From positions 11,025,021 through 11,089,020 of the forward strand of contig OX387602.1 in assembly GCA_947568835.1 (NCBI GenBank): a DNA stretch of 64,000 bases, read 5' to 3'. The position numbers were made by a program, and so were the translations under genes. This document shows, piece after piece, positions 48,555 to 60,900 of this stretch (position 1 is the first letter of the stretch; every line of letters begins with the position of its first letter). This DNA is from Protonemura montana (Eukaryota; Arthropoda; Insecta; Plecoptera; Nemouridae). Below the pieces are notes generated by a model that was given only the letters and a program-made list of their open reading frames with translations, was not told the origin of the DNA and ran no database searches.

Positions 48555-51184
48555 TTTTCGTCAGCGTTCTACAACATTAATTAAAACTAAAATCAATTAA
48601 TACAGTTAAACGATATATTCTGCAATCGCCGATTAAGAGGTTAGACCAAAGACAGACGAGCGGCACGTTGCAGTATTCTTTGGAATCGATTTGACGGTGG
48701 CACTCCTTGCAGCCAGCTGGCAAACTCTAGCGAACAGAAAATGGCGGGTGAGTTAAACTCACGAATTACTTTCTGCGATTTGAATTCTTTTATATTCTTT
48801 TAACGCCCAGCCAGGATCAGCTGGTGATTCTGTACCTACGCTAGCAAAATAAAAATACATTTCTTTGCTTCGAAAAAAAAACAAACAATTGTGCGTCGGT
48901 AACTTCAAAGTATTTTTTTAATTTGCCAGCAACAGTACCAGCATCAGAGTCGATAAACTTAATTTGCAATGACAAACCGAGACACTCATTTGACTCTGAA
49001 GTAAATTATTTAAAATTTAGCCGTTCTCACTCTGCGATTTTGTAGAGAGCTTGCCCACTGACTGCAAGAAGGCGCGTGTTAAAGTAATAAGGCGAAGTTC
49101 GTGAAATAAATATCGTTCTGAAAAGAAGATTCCTTGGACAATTTTCTGGCAAGTATTATTCATTTACCACACTCAGAAAAACTCGTAAATTTTCATGCAT
49201 CGAGTTTCGTTTTTCCTAAATCCATCTGAGCACAACGCTGCTAGGAGTAAAAAAGATATGACTGTATATACCTTGCCGGTTGCCGCTCATTTAAAAAACC
49301 ACCTTATTTAACGTAGACTTACAAAACCTTTACTTTTAAAGTTCTTTCCATACGCTCGAAATATAAATGTATATGCTACTACAGAGTTTTCCGGCGCTCT
49401 CTATTACCACAAATGCATACCGACATTTATTGTGCTTTCCTGCGTGCCCAAAAGAACAGATGGTTGGTGGACCGTACTAATCCAAGTTTAGCCCCTGCAA
49501 TACTTTCGTTGGATACCTTCTGGGGACTAAAGAACCTATTATTTAAGCGGATAGCAAAGAGTTTTTGTTATCTACAAGACTAATGACTGACCCTTACCAA
49601 TTACGCCACTTAAATTCACACAAGAAAATTGCACCATAAACCACCGCTCTGTTTTTGCACACTTTTTAAGAGCTTTAATGCCTCGTGTGGACTAGGCGCT
49701 TTGGAGCAGGGACGATTCTCATGAATCATTCACGATAATGGGCAAGGGAATTTTGACTAGATATATTTGCTAATGGCTTATACATTTTTATTACAAAAGG
49801 AATTTTAGACTGAATGTGACAGTTGAAAATGTCAGCCTGAGCGAAGAATTTCTAGCATTCTAAACAAGAGTGAGTGTCGAATATCGGAGTAGGAAAAAGA
49901 AGGGTTCTTATCTTTTTTTTTTTTTTAACTTAATTTCCGGGCTGGTGTGCGAAAATCCATTAGCTGCACAATGGAGGTATCCATTTGTCTTCTCGCTTAG
50001 CAATAAACAGATGTTTATCATACATCTTTCTTGCTTCAAATCATAAACAGATCGTGAAATCTAGCGAAAAAATACTGTACTATCAGTCCATAATCGCGTT
50101 CCAAAGTTATTACGAACTCACTTTTGCATGAAGTTCCAGACCACGGTTTCCTCACTTTTGGAAATAGGGCAAGAAAGAATGCATACTATTCACCCTGTAG
50201 AGCCGCATGATAAGACTGCCGATAACCGATAAAGATCCGAATGCGGCTTAGATACGTCTCTTCCAAGTCGATTTAAAAAATAAAATCGATTGCAAAAATT
50301 CCATGAACGTTCGTTGATCGAAAGGTGAAACCCTGGAGTCTGAACCCTAGGTCTCCTGGCGGGCGCGGGAAATTACGTCTCTGATTTCAGCGCTCGGTAT
50401 TTTAGAGAGCAGTAGAAGAAAACGACGACACAGTTTTCGTGGCTCAGGAAACAAGACAAATGGCACAAGGAGGAAAAGCTGGTGAAACAGAAACTTACAT
50501 ACACACGCACACACACGCACATCTCACATGCGTGAGGAGACGAGAGTCCAGAGAAATGAGACGTGAAAGTTGAGATGAAAGGAGACAAAATTTATATTAT
50601 AGTGCGCGATATCAAAACGGAACGACTCGAGAGAGTTCTTGTTCTAACATCTAAGAGACTGTCGGGACGTTTTTGGTTGTAATGAGGTTGATGATTCCCT
50701 CTTGCTTTGCCTCGTCAGTCGGTGTCTGCTTGAGGTGCAAAGCTGAGCAGCCAACGCCGCTGGTGCTGGATGGATTATCCGAGGCAGGGCTTTGGATGCA
50801 GCTGCCAATTACGTGTTCGCGTTTCTCAAAACGTGAGGCGTGACGAGACTTGATAGTCGAAAAGCATAAGACTTGCTCTTTACCTATCACACCCACGCGT
50901 GTAAAACCCTTGCCACCGTTTCCGACATTTATATCTCTTCAGTCTTCAAAGTGTTCGAAAGTTAAACCGCAAACGTGTGCTGAGAAGGTAAACTTGAAGG
51001 TTTAAGCATTTTGGGACTTAGAATGATCAGTCTTTGGCTTTTGGAGAATCAAAATTAAAATTCCTATGAATATGAATTTCAGCGCGTTTGGGTCTATACA
51101 TGCGAGAATGATAAGTTCAGATTGATGAGAGTCGCGTGAGCGGACTTAAAGGTGTCTTGATCCACGACGCATAAAGATATTTAC
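48555..51184. other. FARSB upstream flank, no gene recognised
   Basis: The first few hundred bases should hold the FARSB promoter. The rest is non-coding to my eye. A CA-rich simple repeat lies at 50497-50520. A minus-strand open frame at 50651-50896 has no recognised similarity and no good flanking exon. Confidence 0.5.
48741..48747 (+). promoter_or_regulatory. ATGGCGG followed by GTGAGT, upstream of FARSB on the opposite strand
   Basis: GAAAATGGCGGGTGAGT lies 187 bases upstream of the FARSB start, on the plus strand. It may be a YY1/Pho-like promoter element. It could also be a tiny first coding exon (ATG GCG G, then a perfect GTGAGT donor) of a divergent plus-strand gene, but no convincing second exon was found. 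Confidence 0.35.
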
Positions 51185-51294
51185 CCTGCACATCCATCGT
51201 CTAAATCATTTCCACGGCGACACTGTTTATAAACTACAAAAAGCGCGCCGAGCGCCGAGATGAGAAATAGGTAGCTCACCCATCTTGTCAGCAT
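51185..51294 (-). CDS. Possible first coding exon of a type II membrane protein, unidentified
   Basis: From an ATG at 51292-51294 the minus strand reads MLTRW, then a 17-residue hydrophobic stretch (VSYLFLISALGALFVVY), then KQCRRGNDLDDGCA, and reaches a good donor (GG|GTAAAT) at 51184. A short cytosolic end, a signal anchor and a polar stem are the typical start of Golgi glycosyl- or sulfotransferases. No following exon was found down to the FARSB start at 48,554, so a later exon would require a very long intron. The call rests on composition only. A longer in-frame start exists upstream. Confidence 0.3.
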
Positions 51295-53336
51295 GCTCGA
51301 CTGGAGATTCGTGTCACGTCGCGTTCCATGGAAACTGCAGAGGAGCTGCCACTTCAGAGAGTCGAACCGGAGGCTGCTGGGTGCTCGCCTATCCAACGCA
51401 TCGCAAGGAGTGGTGTGTCACGACCAGGAAATGAAGCGAATCAGCGAATGGAAAGCGCGGATTACTTAGTCAAAGTGTCACCACCGGGCTTGCAGCTAAT
51501 TTATTTTCATTACATTTTCGTGGTGCTAGCTCATTTTCAAGCTAAACAGAGTTTTTTCTTGTCTTTAGTTTCTTGTCTCGTGTGTCAGTGTTGTTTTTTT
51601 CGCGCTGTTTTTTCTCATTCCTGATGCCACCACTGGAGTGACCTTTTCTTTGCGATTATCATTTTCAACTGCAGGACGCGGATAGCAACAAAAAAATCCA
51701 TCCTCTCGGTTACGAGTTGACGTGGCTAGTTTTGATGAAAAAGAACACACTCTTTCGTTTCTTCAATTTACTCGGCTTAAATGAATGAGGTCCCCGACTA
51801 CAGATGGAACGGACCACCGGGCGAAACCCTCCGTTGAGAAGAAAACGAAGAAAAACCCGTTTGCCGTGTTCTTTCTCAAGGAAAATGTGATCTGCGTGAA
51901 TGATATATATGGCTCATGTCTCACGAAAAGTTGTCATCGCCGTTTGGCCGGTTTTCATTGCAAACAACATGAGCGGCGCGGACGGGAAAAGTGATTGTCG
52001 GCGATCACACACCGAAGAGGAAAGTGTGGCTATTTCTGTGATAAAACTTTGTGCCGTGCCCGAGCTAGCGTTTTCGGAAAATTTGCTCCTAACGAAGCCT
52101 GACAAGGCACAATGGTTTCATGTCTTCACTCAACAAAGTGATTATTTTATGTACACGCACTGATGATGTGATCATCCTAGCATACCTATCGCATAATTGG
52201 TCGTTAATGTTTCCATCTACCCCCATAACTTTAATGGAAAAGGACGTTTCCTACGCTATTAAAGCTAAGCAGAAGCAATACACTTTCTGAAATGAAACAT
52301 GGACACATTTTTATAGTTTGTTTGGTATAATATGCCGTTTAATCTTAAGAAAACTATACCTTGGCGAAGGATTAAATCACGTGTGCGTACCTTTTAGCAT
52401 GACCCTTGGTCGGCAATAAATTCACGATACAAAAATGTCGGTTTATGTGGTCAGTTTTTGGTCGTAGTGTTCGAATCCCCTCCATCCAGTGCAATATTTT
52501 AGCACCGCGTGATCGGATATCGATGAAACAGACGGATGGAAGGAAGGAATTGGGCGGCTGGCCATGGAATATAGGGTGCAAAAGGCTGTGCAAAGTTTCG
52601 CTTCACCTTGCGGGTCGCTATTTGCTTTGAATGGCCGGCGTTTACGACAAACTCTTTCAAACCGAACTTCGCGTTTCGTAGCGTGGGAGGTGGGTATAGT
52701 TCTACGTGGCGTCTACGTCTGCCGTTCGCGTTGTCTGCATTCGATTGATAAAGTTTTCATGTCTACCCCCGTAATGGCACACGTAAACTGTTTATGACGA
52801 TAGTTTTGGATCAACTTTTCAAACTCTTTTTAGACCGAAATTTGGGTATATTTGAGTTTGTCGTACGAACTAGGGGGTAAACAATCTTAATCATGTAAGT
52901 ATCTGAACGATTTTGGTAAAAATTACTTCCAAGACATGCAACTTGGTCGTTGTCTATTACTTGCAGGCTTGGTTGTTTGTTGGTTTATTGAAATAATAAT
53001 CGGAAACCCCACGCGAACTGGTGCAGAGTAAACATTGTTTTGCAAAGGCTGATCGGAGAAATTCTAATTTTAGAAGTGTAGCACTTGGACCCGCCCTATC
53101 GTAAGTGGAGGTAGAAGATTTCGAACAAGGACTTGGACAAAACTGAAAGTTTCTACGTAAAATTTTACTATCTCATCATGAGGGGAACTTGGTTTCTTAA
53201 CTATTACTTTGTCTAATATCGAGCACTTTATAGACAGTGGTGCCAGCAGTGTCTTCGAAGAAAACTAGAATTACAAACTTCTTTTGGGTTGCCAGAGCTT
53301 TTCCTTGCTTGAAAATGTGTGAAATAGAATCACTGT

Positions 53337-53358
53337 ACACACACACACACACACACAC
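53337..53358. repeat. (AC)11 microsatellite
   Basis: Eleven uninterrupted AC units. Confidence 0.9.
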
Positions 53359-53788
53359 GTTAAATCATGAAAGATGGTTTCACGACAAGTTTAGAGATGA
53401 TTTTACTAAATCTCTCTAACTGCGAAAATGATGCAAGTTCACTTTCCTGACCACTTTCCCGTTACGACTCATAGATAACAGACGGAAACTTTCTCTAACC
53501 ACGACATCTCCAGTCTTTTTTAATTACTTATTAGATGTGTTTTTCTAGGGCAAAACGGAAAGTCATGGGGCGCATTACGTTCATATTTTCCCCCGCGAGC
53601 AACGAATTAATTTCCTCTAAGAAATGTGGTTGTTTGTGATCCCGAGTTTATTGAAATTTATGGCTTAGCAATTAAATTCTTTCCACTAAAAAAACAACCC
53701 TGCAAAGCCATTTAACCGCAAACTTAAATCATAAAATGTTTTAAATTGGGTACCTAGCACCACGCTAAAAAAAATAAAATACACATTA

Positions 53789-53802
53789 CTCTCTCTCTCT
53801 CT
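53789..53802. repeat. (CT)7 microsatellite
   Basis: Seven uninterrupted CT units. Confidence 0.85.
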
Positions 53803-55227
53803 CTAAACATATTTAAGTTAGGAGTTGAATTAAGTGCTGGGTTGTGGTCAAGTCAGCCCTTTAACATACGGTGAAATATATTCCAATTGCTAGGGAATAG
53901 CTATATACCTATGTACCCGCAAATCATTGATCAGGTGTGTTTGCCTATAATTTATTGAGCCCATGCCAATTTAACGCACTTGTAAATTCACATTACAATT
54001 GTCTTAGCTCATAATTACAAAGAGCTGAATTACATATAGCGTCTCCCCGTGAATGGATATGAATGGCTTGAGCAAAGTTAGCCCATTATGACGATCTTGA
54101 TAGCCTACCTAGAGTTTCCCGAATGCCGGTATGGTGTCTACGCGAAACCTGCCTAGGTTTCCGACTAATTTATAGAGCTAAAAGTATTTCATAAATAATG
54201 TGTTGCTGCCGTAGAAAGCCATTCGCGATATGTGTTTACAACGACCATTAAAAACATTTTGCACCATGCTCTAAACATTTGCCTACACTAGCAGACACTT
54301 GCACCTTTTCTGCACGACTGCAGGTGAAGCAATTATAAAATATCTTTGAAGTTTAGACTTTCGTGTAGTAAACGCTTAAAATTTTGATAAATGAAAGTTA
54401 AACGCGCTTGGTATTCAAATAGAAGTGTGTTGAGTTGTGCACGATTATTTTTATTTTTAATGAGGAAGGTTTGAACACGCTTTCGGTGTTTAGGAGCAGG
54501 TATATTGCCACAGATGTCCAAAGTCAACTAGCTTTGACAGGCTGTTTGGTGGCTCGGTTATTGTATTGTCATAAACAGCCCTTAGGTAAAGGTTGCGTCA
54601 TTAGTTTGCAATTTTTGCCAACACATTTTTTAAGCAGTGAATTGGAATTCTACACGGGCAGTTTTTTTTTGGGGGGCCTGACATTCTTAAAATCTTCGCA
54701 TCTTGAAAGTTTTTAAACAGCCGAAAAGGGTAGAGTTGCAAATGTGCGTTCAATTCTAAACGTTTTTACCTCGTCACCACGAAAAAAAACGCAACAAAAT
54801 GATATTCATATTACAAAAGCGGGTTCCATTTCTAATTTAAAATCACTCTACGGATTTAATATTTAGAGTGGATTTTATTTCATACACTTCACCAGACAAT
54901 CTTGGTTACATAAAAAAAAAAAAAAAATTGAATTTTTAAATTGATTCATCTTTATGACGTCATAATATAAAATAGGTACACTTCTTTACAGAGGATAGAA
55001 TATTTGTCTGACGGATTCAGTTTGTTATTGAAAAAAATATACATATATATTTGAAAAAGCGTAAAGAAATTGTAAAGCTCAGAGGCAAACGTTTGCTTCG
55101 CAAGGATATTTCCTCGGGTTCAATTGAAATAGTAATTATTTCAAAGCAAGCAGCGATGGTTTATAATCCTGGGTGTAGTAGAAGCTCCGGCTGCCTAGTG
55201 CTGAGTGTTGCTAATTAGTAAAATTTG

Positions 55228-55258
55228 CTCAGAGCGTCTGTTTGTAATACGCTCTGAG
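55228..55258. other. Short hairpin, 9-bp stem and 13-base loop
   Basis: CTCAGAGCG at 55228-55236 pairs perfectly with CGCTCTGAG at 55250-55258. A stem this short can occur by chance in 64 kb, so function is unproven. Confidence 0.4.
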
Positions 55259-55974
55259 TCAGTTCCTTCGTGAAGACAAATTCCTAAAACAAAGCTGGCA
55301 GGAGCAAACGGACACGATTTGATTTATAAAACGTATACCCTTGGTAGAAAACGAAATAGGTATAATGCATATGTCTTCTGTATAGCTCGCAGCTGATATT
55401 AAAACAATCTTCGACAAGGCTTGCAAGTAAAGCAAGCGAACTGGATGGCAAGACGCTGATTGTGTTGAATCAAAAAGATCAATATTTTTTAGCTACAGGC
55501 GGTGAGCCAATTTGAGCCATGCTGCTCGGGAATGTTTGCTTAAAATCAAAAAGTCTGAATTCTCTCTCTATACGCTCGGCAAATGAAACGACCTGCTGAA
55601 TAAATAGATAATAATGTTATACGCAATGCATTCGCAAAAAAAAAGAACTTGCAAAATTGATTAAGGTTTGTTTGAAATGATTGATTAAAATACTTCTGCG
55701 AATTAATGCTGGTGACTCGTGCGATGGACCAAATAAATATACCGTTTTACATAATTATTATCCGGGTTATTTGCCACCAAAACATAAGCCAAGGTTCAAT
55801 TGATATCCCTATACAAATTCCCGGCATCCACCACGTAAAACCCACCACCCAAAAACATAAATTACCCCATCAAGCTCACCCTCAATTCCTTTATAGTCCG
55901 ATTTAAGTCGCTTGATAATTTAAAAATTGATTTAACGCCGTTACAGCATATAGTCATGCATAGACCCATAGGGC

Positions 55975-56270
55975 AAAGGCAGCTCGCGGCGTGCCGACGT
56001 CGACGACGGCGCCCCGGTGGCGACGCCGGCCAACAGTCCACGCGGCGTCGTTTCGCGTAGCAGTAGGCGTCCCGACGCGATCGCACTTGGGCGTCGCGAC
56101 GACGCTCCCGGTTAGGCGTCCCGTCAGTGTGCGCGAGTTTGAACGAACGGGATACGGGGCCCGAGTCACGCGGAGTGTACTTTCGAGCGTACAAACTATG
56201 CACGGACGGTCACCGACGCCGGCGTCACGGATTAGGCGGACACGCGGTTAGCCAGAGTTACGGCCGCTCG
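55975..56270. other. CpG-rich block 1
   Basis: About 300 bases of high GC and dense CpG, including CGTCGACGACGGCG, stand sharply out from the AT-rich surroundings. Frames stay open here because of base composition. It could be a promoter or CpG island of an unseen gene, a conserved regulatory element, or part of a GC-rich repeat. Confidence 0.55.
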
Positions 56271-57920
56271 CATCTAACGGTTTATTAAATTAAGGTAATT
56301 ATTAGTAATGAAATAGTTTGAAACTGGTTTAATTAGGGGTTACCTTGGGCATGTAGTTTATCGTAGTGACGGTGTTTTCGAGTTACGTCCACTAGGGAGT
56401 AGATGAGGTTTGAAACACGACCAACATAAAAAAAGGTTTCTAACATTTTGGAAGCTATCATATGTAAAGTCGATTTCTTCTCGTCAACAAAAACAAATAA
56501 ATCGCCAGCTTATTTCAGTTATTTTTCGACGCGCATATAAATTACAAATAAAATATATAATAGCATTCCATTATTCATTGGTTTTCTTTCAAGACTAATG
56601 AATACTATTGTAAACAAGATAATATTCTCGAAATGTAGAGCATTTGTTATTAAATAATATATCGGTGTGTCGAGTCGTTCCGCCCCCATGAACGGTATGT
56701 ATAATGCTGTTGCTGGTATGGCATGGAATGCCCTCGCCCATGTTCCAACCTCTAGCAATTAACAATCGCTGTGTCATTTGCTTATCGGGACATGTTGACT
56801 TACCGCGCTGGTATTCAAATATACAAAAAGGTAACACAGAAAATTGCAGCCTTCAGCGAGTAAAACAAAGCAGTGCTGAGAGTAGGTACCACTCGAACGA
56901 CTCGAAAACAATACAGAACAACTGTTATTTTATTATTATTATTATTATTATTATATAATTGCATAAATTATTTACGAAGCAAGTAGCTAGCGAAAATGGG
57001 AGATATGTAATGTAAAATGTTATCCAGAACTTCGATATAATTGAATTACATTAATTAACCTAGTTTTCTGTGATACCTATCTCAGTTTGTAGCGGAGATG
57101 TTTGAAAATCTACATCAATAATATAAAACATTGTGGCTTCCTATTCATGTCATTATTTATTGAAGAAGGAAAATCGATAGCTATATGCCTGTTTCATGTC
57201 TGTGTTTGGAAAGACCGGAAATAGTGGATAGTAAGGAAAACGACCCACGTGATCTTCTAGCCAGACCGGCTCCACGTGGCTTTGAAATTTGACGCTCAAA
57301 GCGGTCAAATAAATGCACGCGATAAACTCACAAGGGCGTAGGTCGTTCTTACAAAAAAAAAAAATCTCCAAGCGTGGCCTTCTATCGCTTTCTGGGCCAA
57401 ACGGATGTAATGGTATTCAGAGGGCTTTGATTGCATAGCAATTCAATAGCCTGCAAGTGTGCTATGAAAATGTCTGTGGCAAAAATATCCAATGTCAATC
57501 CTTGAGAAATCAATACTTTTGAAAACAGTTCAAATAACTGTAAGAAGGCAGCCACTTAAAAAGTAAGATGTTTACTATGATTCTAGCCAATCGTAGAAAA
57601 ACTTAGTGTATTGCTTGAAAACTTACTTAAAAACTTGATAAAAGTTTCAAACATGAAAGGTCTAATAATCAACCGCCGACTTCTCGCTTGTTGCCTCTAA
57701 TTACAATCTCCGAAAACTTAGCTCTTCCAAAATAGTACTTATTTAACAAGTGTTTAGTGACTTAATCCGATAGTACCTAGATTTTGTTTAGCGTTCCAAG
57801 ATGTTTAAGTATTTAAAGAAGTCAAAAAAGTAAAAGAAATCTCATAAAAATCTCAAAGAATATCTAATGAGGCATGCAGATGTTTGCTATCTGTTCTATA
57901 AGATGCAGATCTATTACATC
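56271..57920. other. Gene-poor flank, part 2
   Basis: AT-rich, with a (TTA)n microsatellite at about 56,930-56,954. Near 57,246-57,280 CCACGTGATC and CCACGTGGC, two E-box cores about 25 bases apart, lie in a slightly GC-richer stretch. No exon recognised. Confidence 0.45.
56930..56954. repeat. (TTA)n microsatellite
   Basis: About eight TTA units in a row. Confidence 0.85.
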
Positions 57921-57921
57921 T

Positions 57922-58170
57922 AATGCAAATTTAAAGAAACATGAAATCTCCTAAACGCAGCCCGCAGAGCAAACCCGGCTCTTTCACGCGTTTAGCTATG
58001 TTACTAGATTTGAAATCAAACCTAAAAAATCACAAAACCAATCAAAATTCGGGCATGGAGGTTTGTGGCAAATAAAACATCTTTTGCAAATTTGTAGCTT
58101 CAAATTATATTTCCTAAATGCATCCCGCAGAGCAAACCCGGCTCCCCCACGCTATTTAACGACGTTAGTA
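57922..58170. repeat. Direct duplication of an ~85-bp block, 162 bp apart, abutting the SINE
   Basis: Positions 57,922-58,006 and 58,084-58,170 share TGCAAATTT, then CCTAAAYGCA and the identical CCCGCAGAGCAAACCCGGCT, then CACGC and TTAGTAG-like text. The second copy runs straight into the 5S-derived SINE. The block may belong to an older repeat family. Confidence 0.75.
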
Positions 58171-58500
58171 GAGTTTTCACGAGATTACCGAAGTTAAGCA
58201 GCACTGCACTGAGTCAGGTATTGTATGGGTCACCATCATACACATGCCCAGTTCTGTTTGGGAGAGAGGTTGGAGGGATAGAAGTTTCTTCAACAACTTA
58301 TTCGCCTCACTAATCATTAGTAATCAGCCTTGTTAATTAGCCTTGCTAATCGGAAGGGACGTTAGCCGGTGGTCCTCTTGTTGCCCAGAACCAGTCTACA
58401 TACCGGCACCGGATTTTCCCAGCTCTCTTCTAGACTAGACTATTTTAATATCAACCTCATCATCATCCACTCAATCACCATTAAATATTATAAGTTTCAC
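58165..58500 (+). mobile_element. SINE with 5S rRNA-derived head, copy 2
   Basis: TTTTCACGAGATTACCGAAG starts a 5S-like stretch (58171-58233) followed by AAGCAGCACTGCACTGAGTC and GGTATTGTATGGGTCACC. The body CCAGTTCTGTTTGGGAGAGAGG is identical to copy 1. The middle is shorter and rearranged. Near the end both copies share CTTCTAG and CATCATCATCC. Copy 2 lacks most of the 3' region with CGTTAAACACC. Confidence 0.75.
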
Positions 58501-60560
58501 TTGCAAAGGACATTAGTACACTGTTCAATTCCCTAACTTTCAACCAGTACGATAAGCAAAAAGATAAACGGTCCCCAAATATTTCATCCACGTTTCACCT
58601 AGCGCGGTGCGTTATCGTTACGGACAGAATAAATGGGGACATACAGTGAACGTATCGCTAAAAATCGGTGGCCATCATTGACGAGCACCCCCTTTTGCAC
58701 AGCCCAAACGTTCCGCTGCCAAATAACGCTGACTAGCCCCCATCACCGCGACGCTGAATCTAGCTTGCAAGCCTTGCATGCTTCGCGGTCAAGCACACTA
58801 GTTTTAAATATCTCCACGCTTGTAATTCTTCCCGTGGTCATTACTATTCCTGAGGGGGACGGTTGCTGGTTTAAGGCTGCCACCCTGGAATGGACGGAGG
58901 TAACAATAAAAAAGCGCCTCGCATTTCCTGCGGATAATGACAGTATTTAGGAACAGCTGGCCTGGAAGTATTCGTGCGTTGGACGCATATTGCATAGTCG
59001 TATACCTAGCGGTCCTCTGGCTAGGCCGTCGTAGGACTTTTGATTATGATAATATCATTTTTGGGTGACGTCAAAAATGTTATGTTCGGGATGCTATGAG
59101 ATGGGATTCATGCATTCAGTACCAGCTTGTGTAGATTGTGTGTGTGTTTTTTTCAACGTGGGACGGAGAAGCACTTAAAAAATTAATTTCTTTACATTTG
59201 TTAGTTCTCGCTTGGCAGATTTAAGTGCTCAGTGTTTTAATTAAGGTATGGGTTTTTTTTTGTGTGAGCCAGGAAATATCAGCGACGTTATATAAAAGCT
59301 AAGTATCAAAATCGTGGTACGTGTGATATCCCTCAAAATGTAATAACTTAATTGATGAGCATCCTATATAATTTTTTTAAGAGGACATTTTTACGCCATG
59401 TTCTTTGCTCATATCGTAGCATGTGAAGCCAGAAACATGGCGTACATTTTTTTTTTAGTGTTATCGTGTATTATATTCCGGTGTTTTTTTGCTGACACAT
59501 GCACTTTCAGCGAGCGAAACAAAACAATGTTATACTGCACACACCCACACACACACCGATATATATAGGTATGTATAGTGGTAGATATTTTTGCGGCACT
59601 GTAATTCATTCCGGAGGAAAAAGCCAACAACGAAAAATGCCAAGACTTGCAAAGTGCGCACGAAATGGCGTTGGTTAATCCACAATCGTGTTTTACCGAG
59701 TGTTCGGTGGAAGGATCATTCCGAACGTTTCGATGTGCTAGATAGAATAGGTAGGCCTTAGGGTAATAAGCCAGCAGCCGCCGACAGCGGACAAAGATGG
59801 GGATTCTACTGGAAGCGCGGAAATTATTTATAGCGTTTCTTTTTTTTTTATAAATGGAGAAACTACGTTTGATGTTTTTGCATCGTACGAAAAATGTACA
59901 TGCTATTAACATTACTAATCTAATTGCAAACAAAATCATACCAATTTGGTAACTCTAATTAGCATGTCTATTTGTAATTAGCCTCGCGTCACTCCGTCGT
60001 AAGCTGGTGTTATTTGATGCACAATGGAATTAGATTGGCAGTACACCTACATCTGAATTCAGCTTTGTTAGTGAACACCATACGGTTGTCAATAGACAAT
60101 AACGTCGGTTCACAAAATACACAAGGGAGAACCGAATAAAAAATGATTCGGAAAACTCTTTTCAAAGAATGAATGAAAACAAAAATTCAGAATTCAGATA
60201 GTGTTCAATTTCGTGTGCCTTCACGTAGATCATCTTCCAAATTGGAGAAACTCTTTCATGATGATTAAAGGCAGTGCGAATGAATCAGTTACTTTCCATT
60301 GATTCAGGAACAAAATTCACTAGACAGGTTCAAACGATGCCAAATGAAATTCTTCGCAGAGATACTATTGAAAACCGTAAAGCCGGTTGCAAATAGGGTG
60401 CCACACGGCCAATGACAACCTTCCTCTCATCTACTACAGCCACAAACACTCCCCGAAGCACACACCGATAAATTTCACACACAAAAAAAAACACTTTTCA
60501 ACTAGACAGTAAATGTCAAATCATTCTGATTGCGTTTGTTCCGCGAGAGAGGGATGGTTC
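58501..60560. other. Gene-poor flank, part 3
   Basis: No convincing exon. A GC-richer stretch (58,600-58,940) has no recognised frame. A CA/TA-rich simple repeat lies at 59,538-59,570. Two TAATTAG homeodomain-type cores sit 19 bases apart at 59956-59962 and 59975-59981. Confidence 0.45.
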
Positions 60561-60569
60561 CAGGAAAAC

Positions 60570-60900
60570 ACGGTCCGACTCCGAGCTAAGAGAGTCCAAG
60601 CCATGGAAAATTGGCACCCACGTCCAACCCATTGTCATCGCCTTCGGGGCGGCCAGCCCCTCATTACAAATTGGACAAGAACTAATCAAAATGGCGCATC
60701 GCCAAGTGGTCAGCGTCTGTCCATGCCCATACGATTGTGTAGGCTGCACCAGCGCCTGTCCCTGACGTGCGATAATACGGTCCAAGTCGCCGGACCGACC
60801 GGTTAGTACCCGGTCCATCTGGTAGTGACGCCGACGTCGCGGACGAAGGTCTGCATCGGACGCCCCGGCTAATTCCTCGGCATCCGGGTGAGGGGGCGAG
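60570..60900. other. CpG-rich block 2
   Basis: A second GC- and CpG-rich island in AT-rich DNA, ending with GACGCCGACGTCGCGGACGA. A related CGTCGACGTCGACGTCG run follows at about 61,170-61,190. A plus-strand frame is open over 60513-60806, but I recognise no protein in it and it lacks clear splice sites. Confidence 0.5.

Larger units (their letters stand above)
51295..55970. other. Gene-poor flank, part 1
   Basis: No convincing exon. It contains an (AC)n microsatellite at 53337-53358, a (CT)n run at 53789-53802, an A-run near 54,911-54,927, and a 9-bp perfect hairpin at 55228-55258. Numerous short ORFs on both strands look random. Confidence 0.5.

Noticed and set aside
48748..48830. Second exon of a divergent plus-strand gene starting at ATGGCGG
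   Set aside because: The best acceptor leads to a stop after about 14 codons, with no good donor before it.
52460..52490. GTTCGAATCCC, resembling a tRNA T-arm
   Set aside because: No box A, acceptor stem or anticodon arm could be found upstream.
60513..60806. 97-codon plus-strand ORF in CpG-rich block 2
   Set aside because: No recognisable motif, no splice sites, and the opposite strand is open over the same interval, as expected from base composition.
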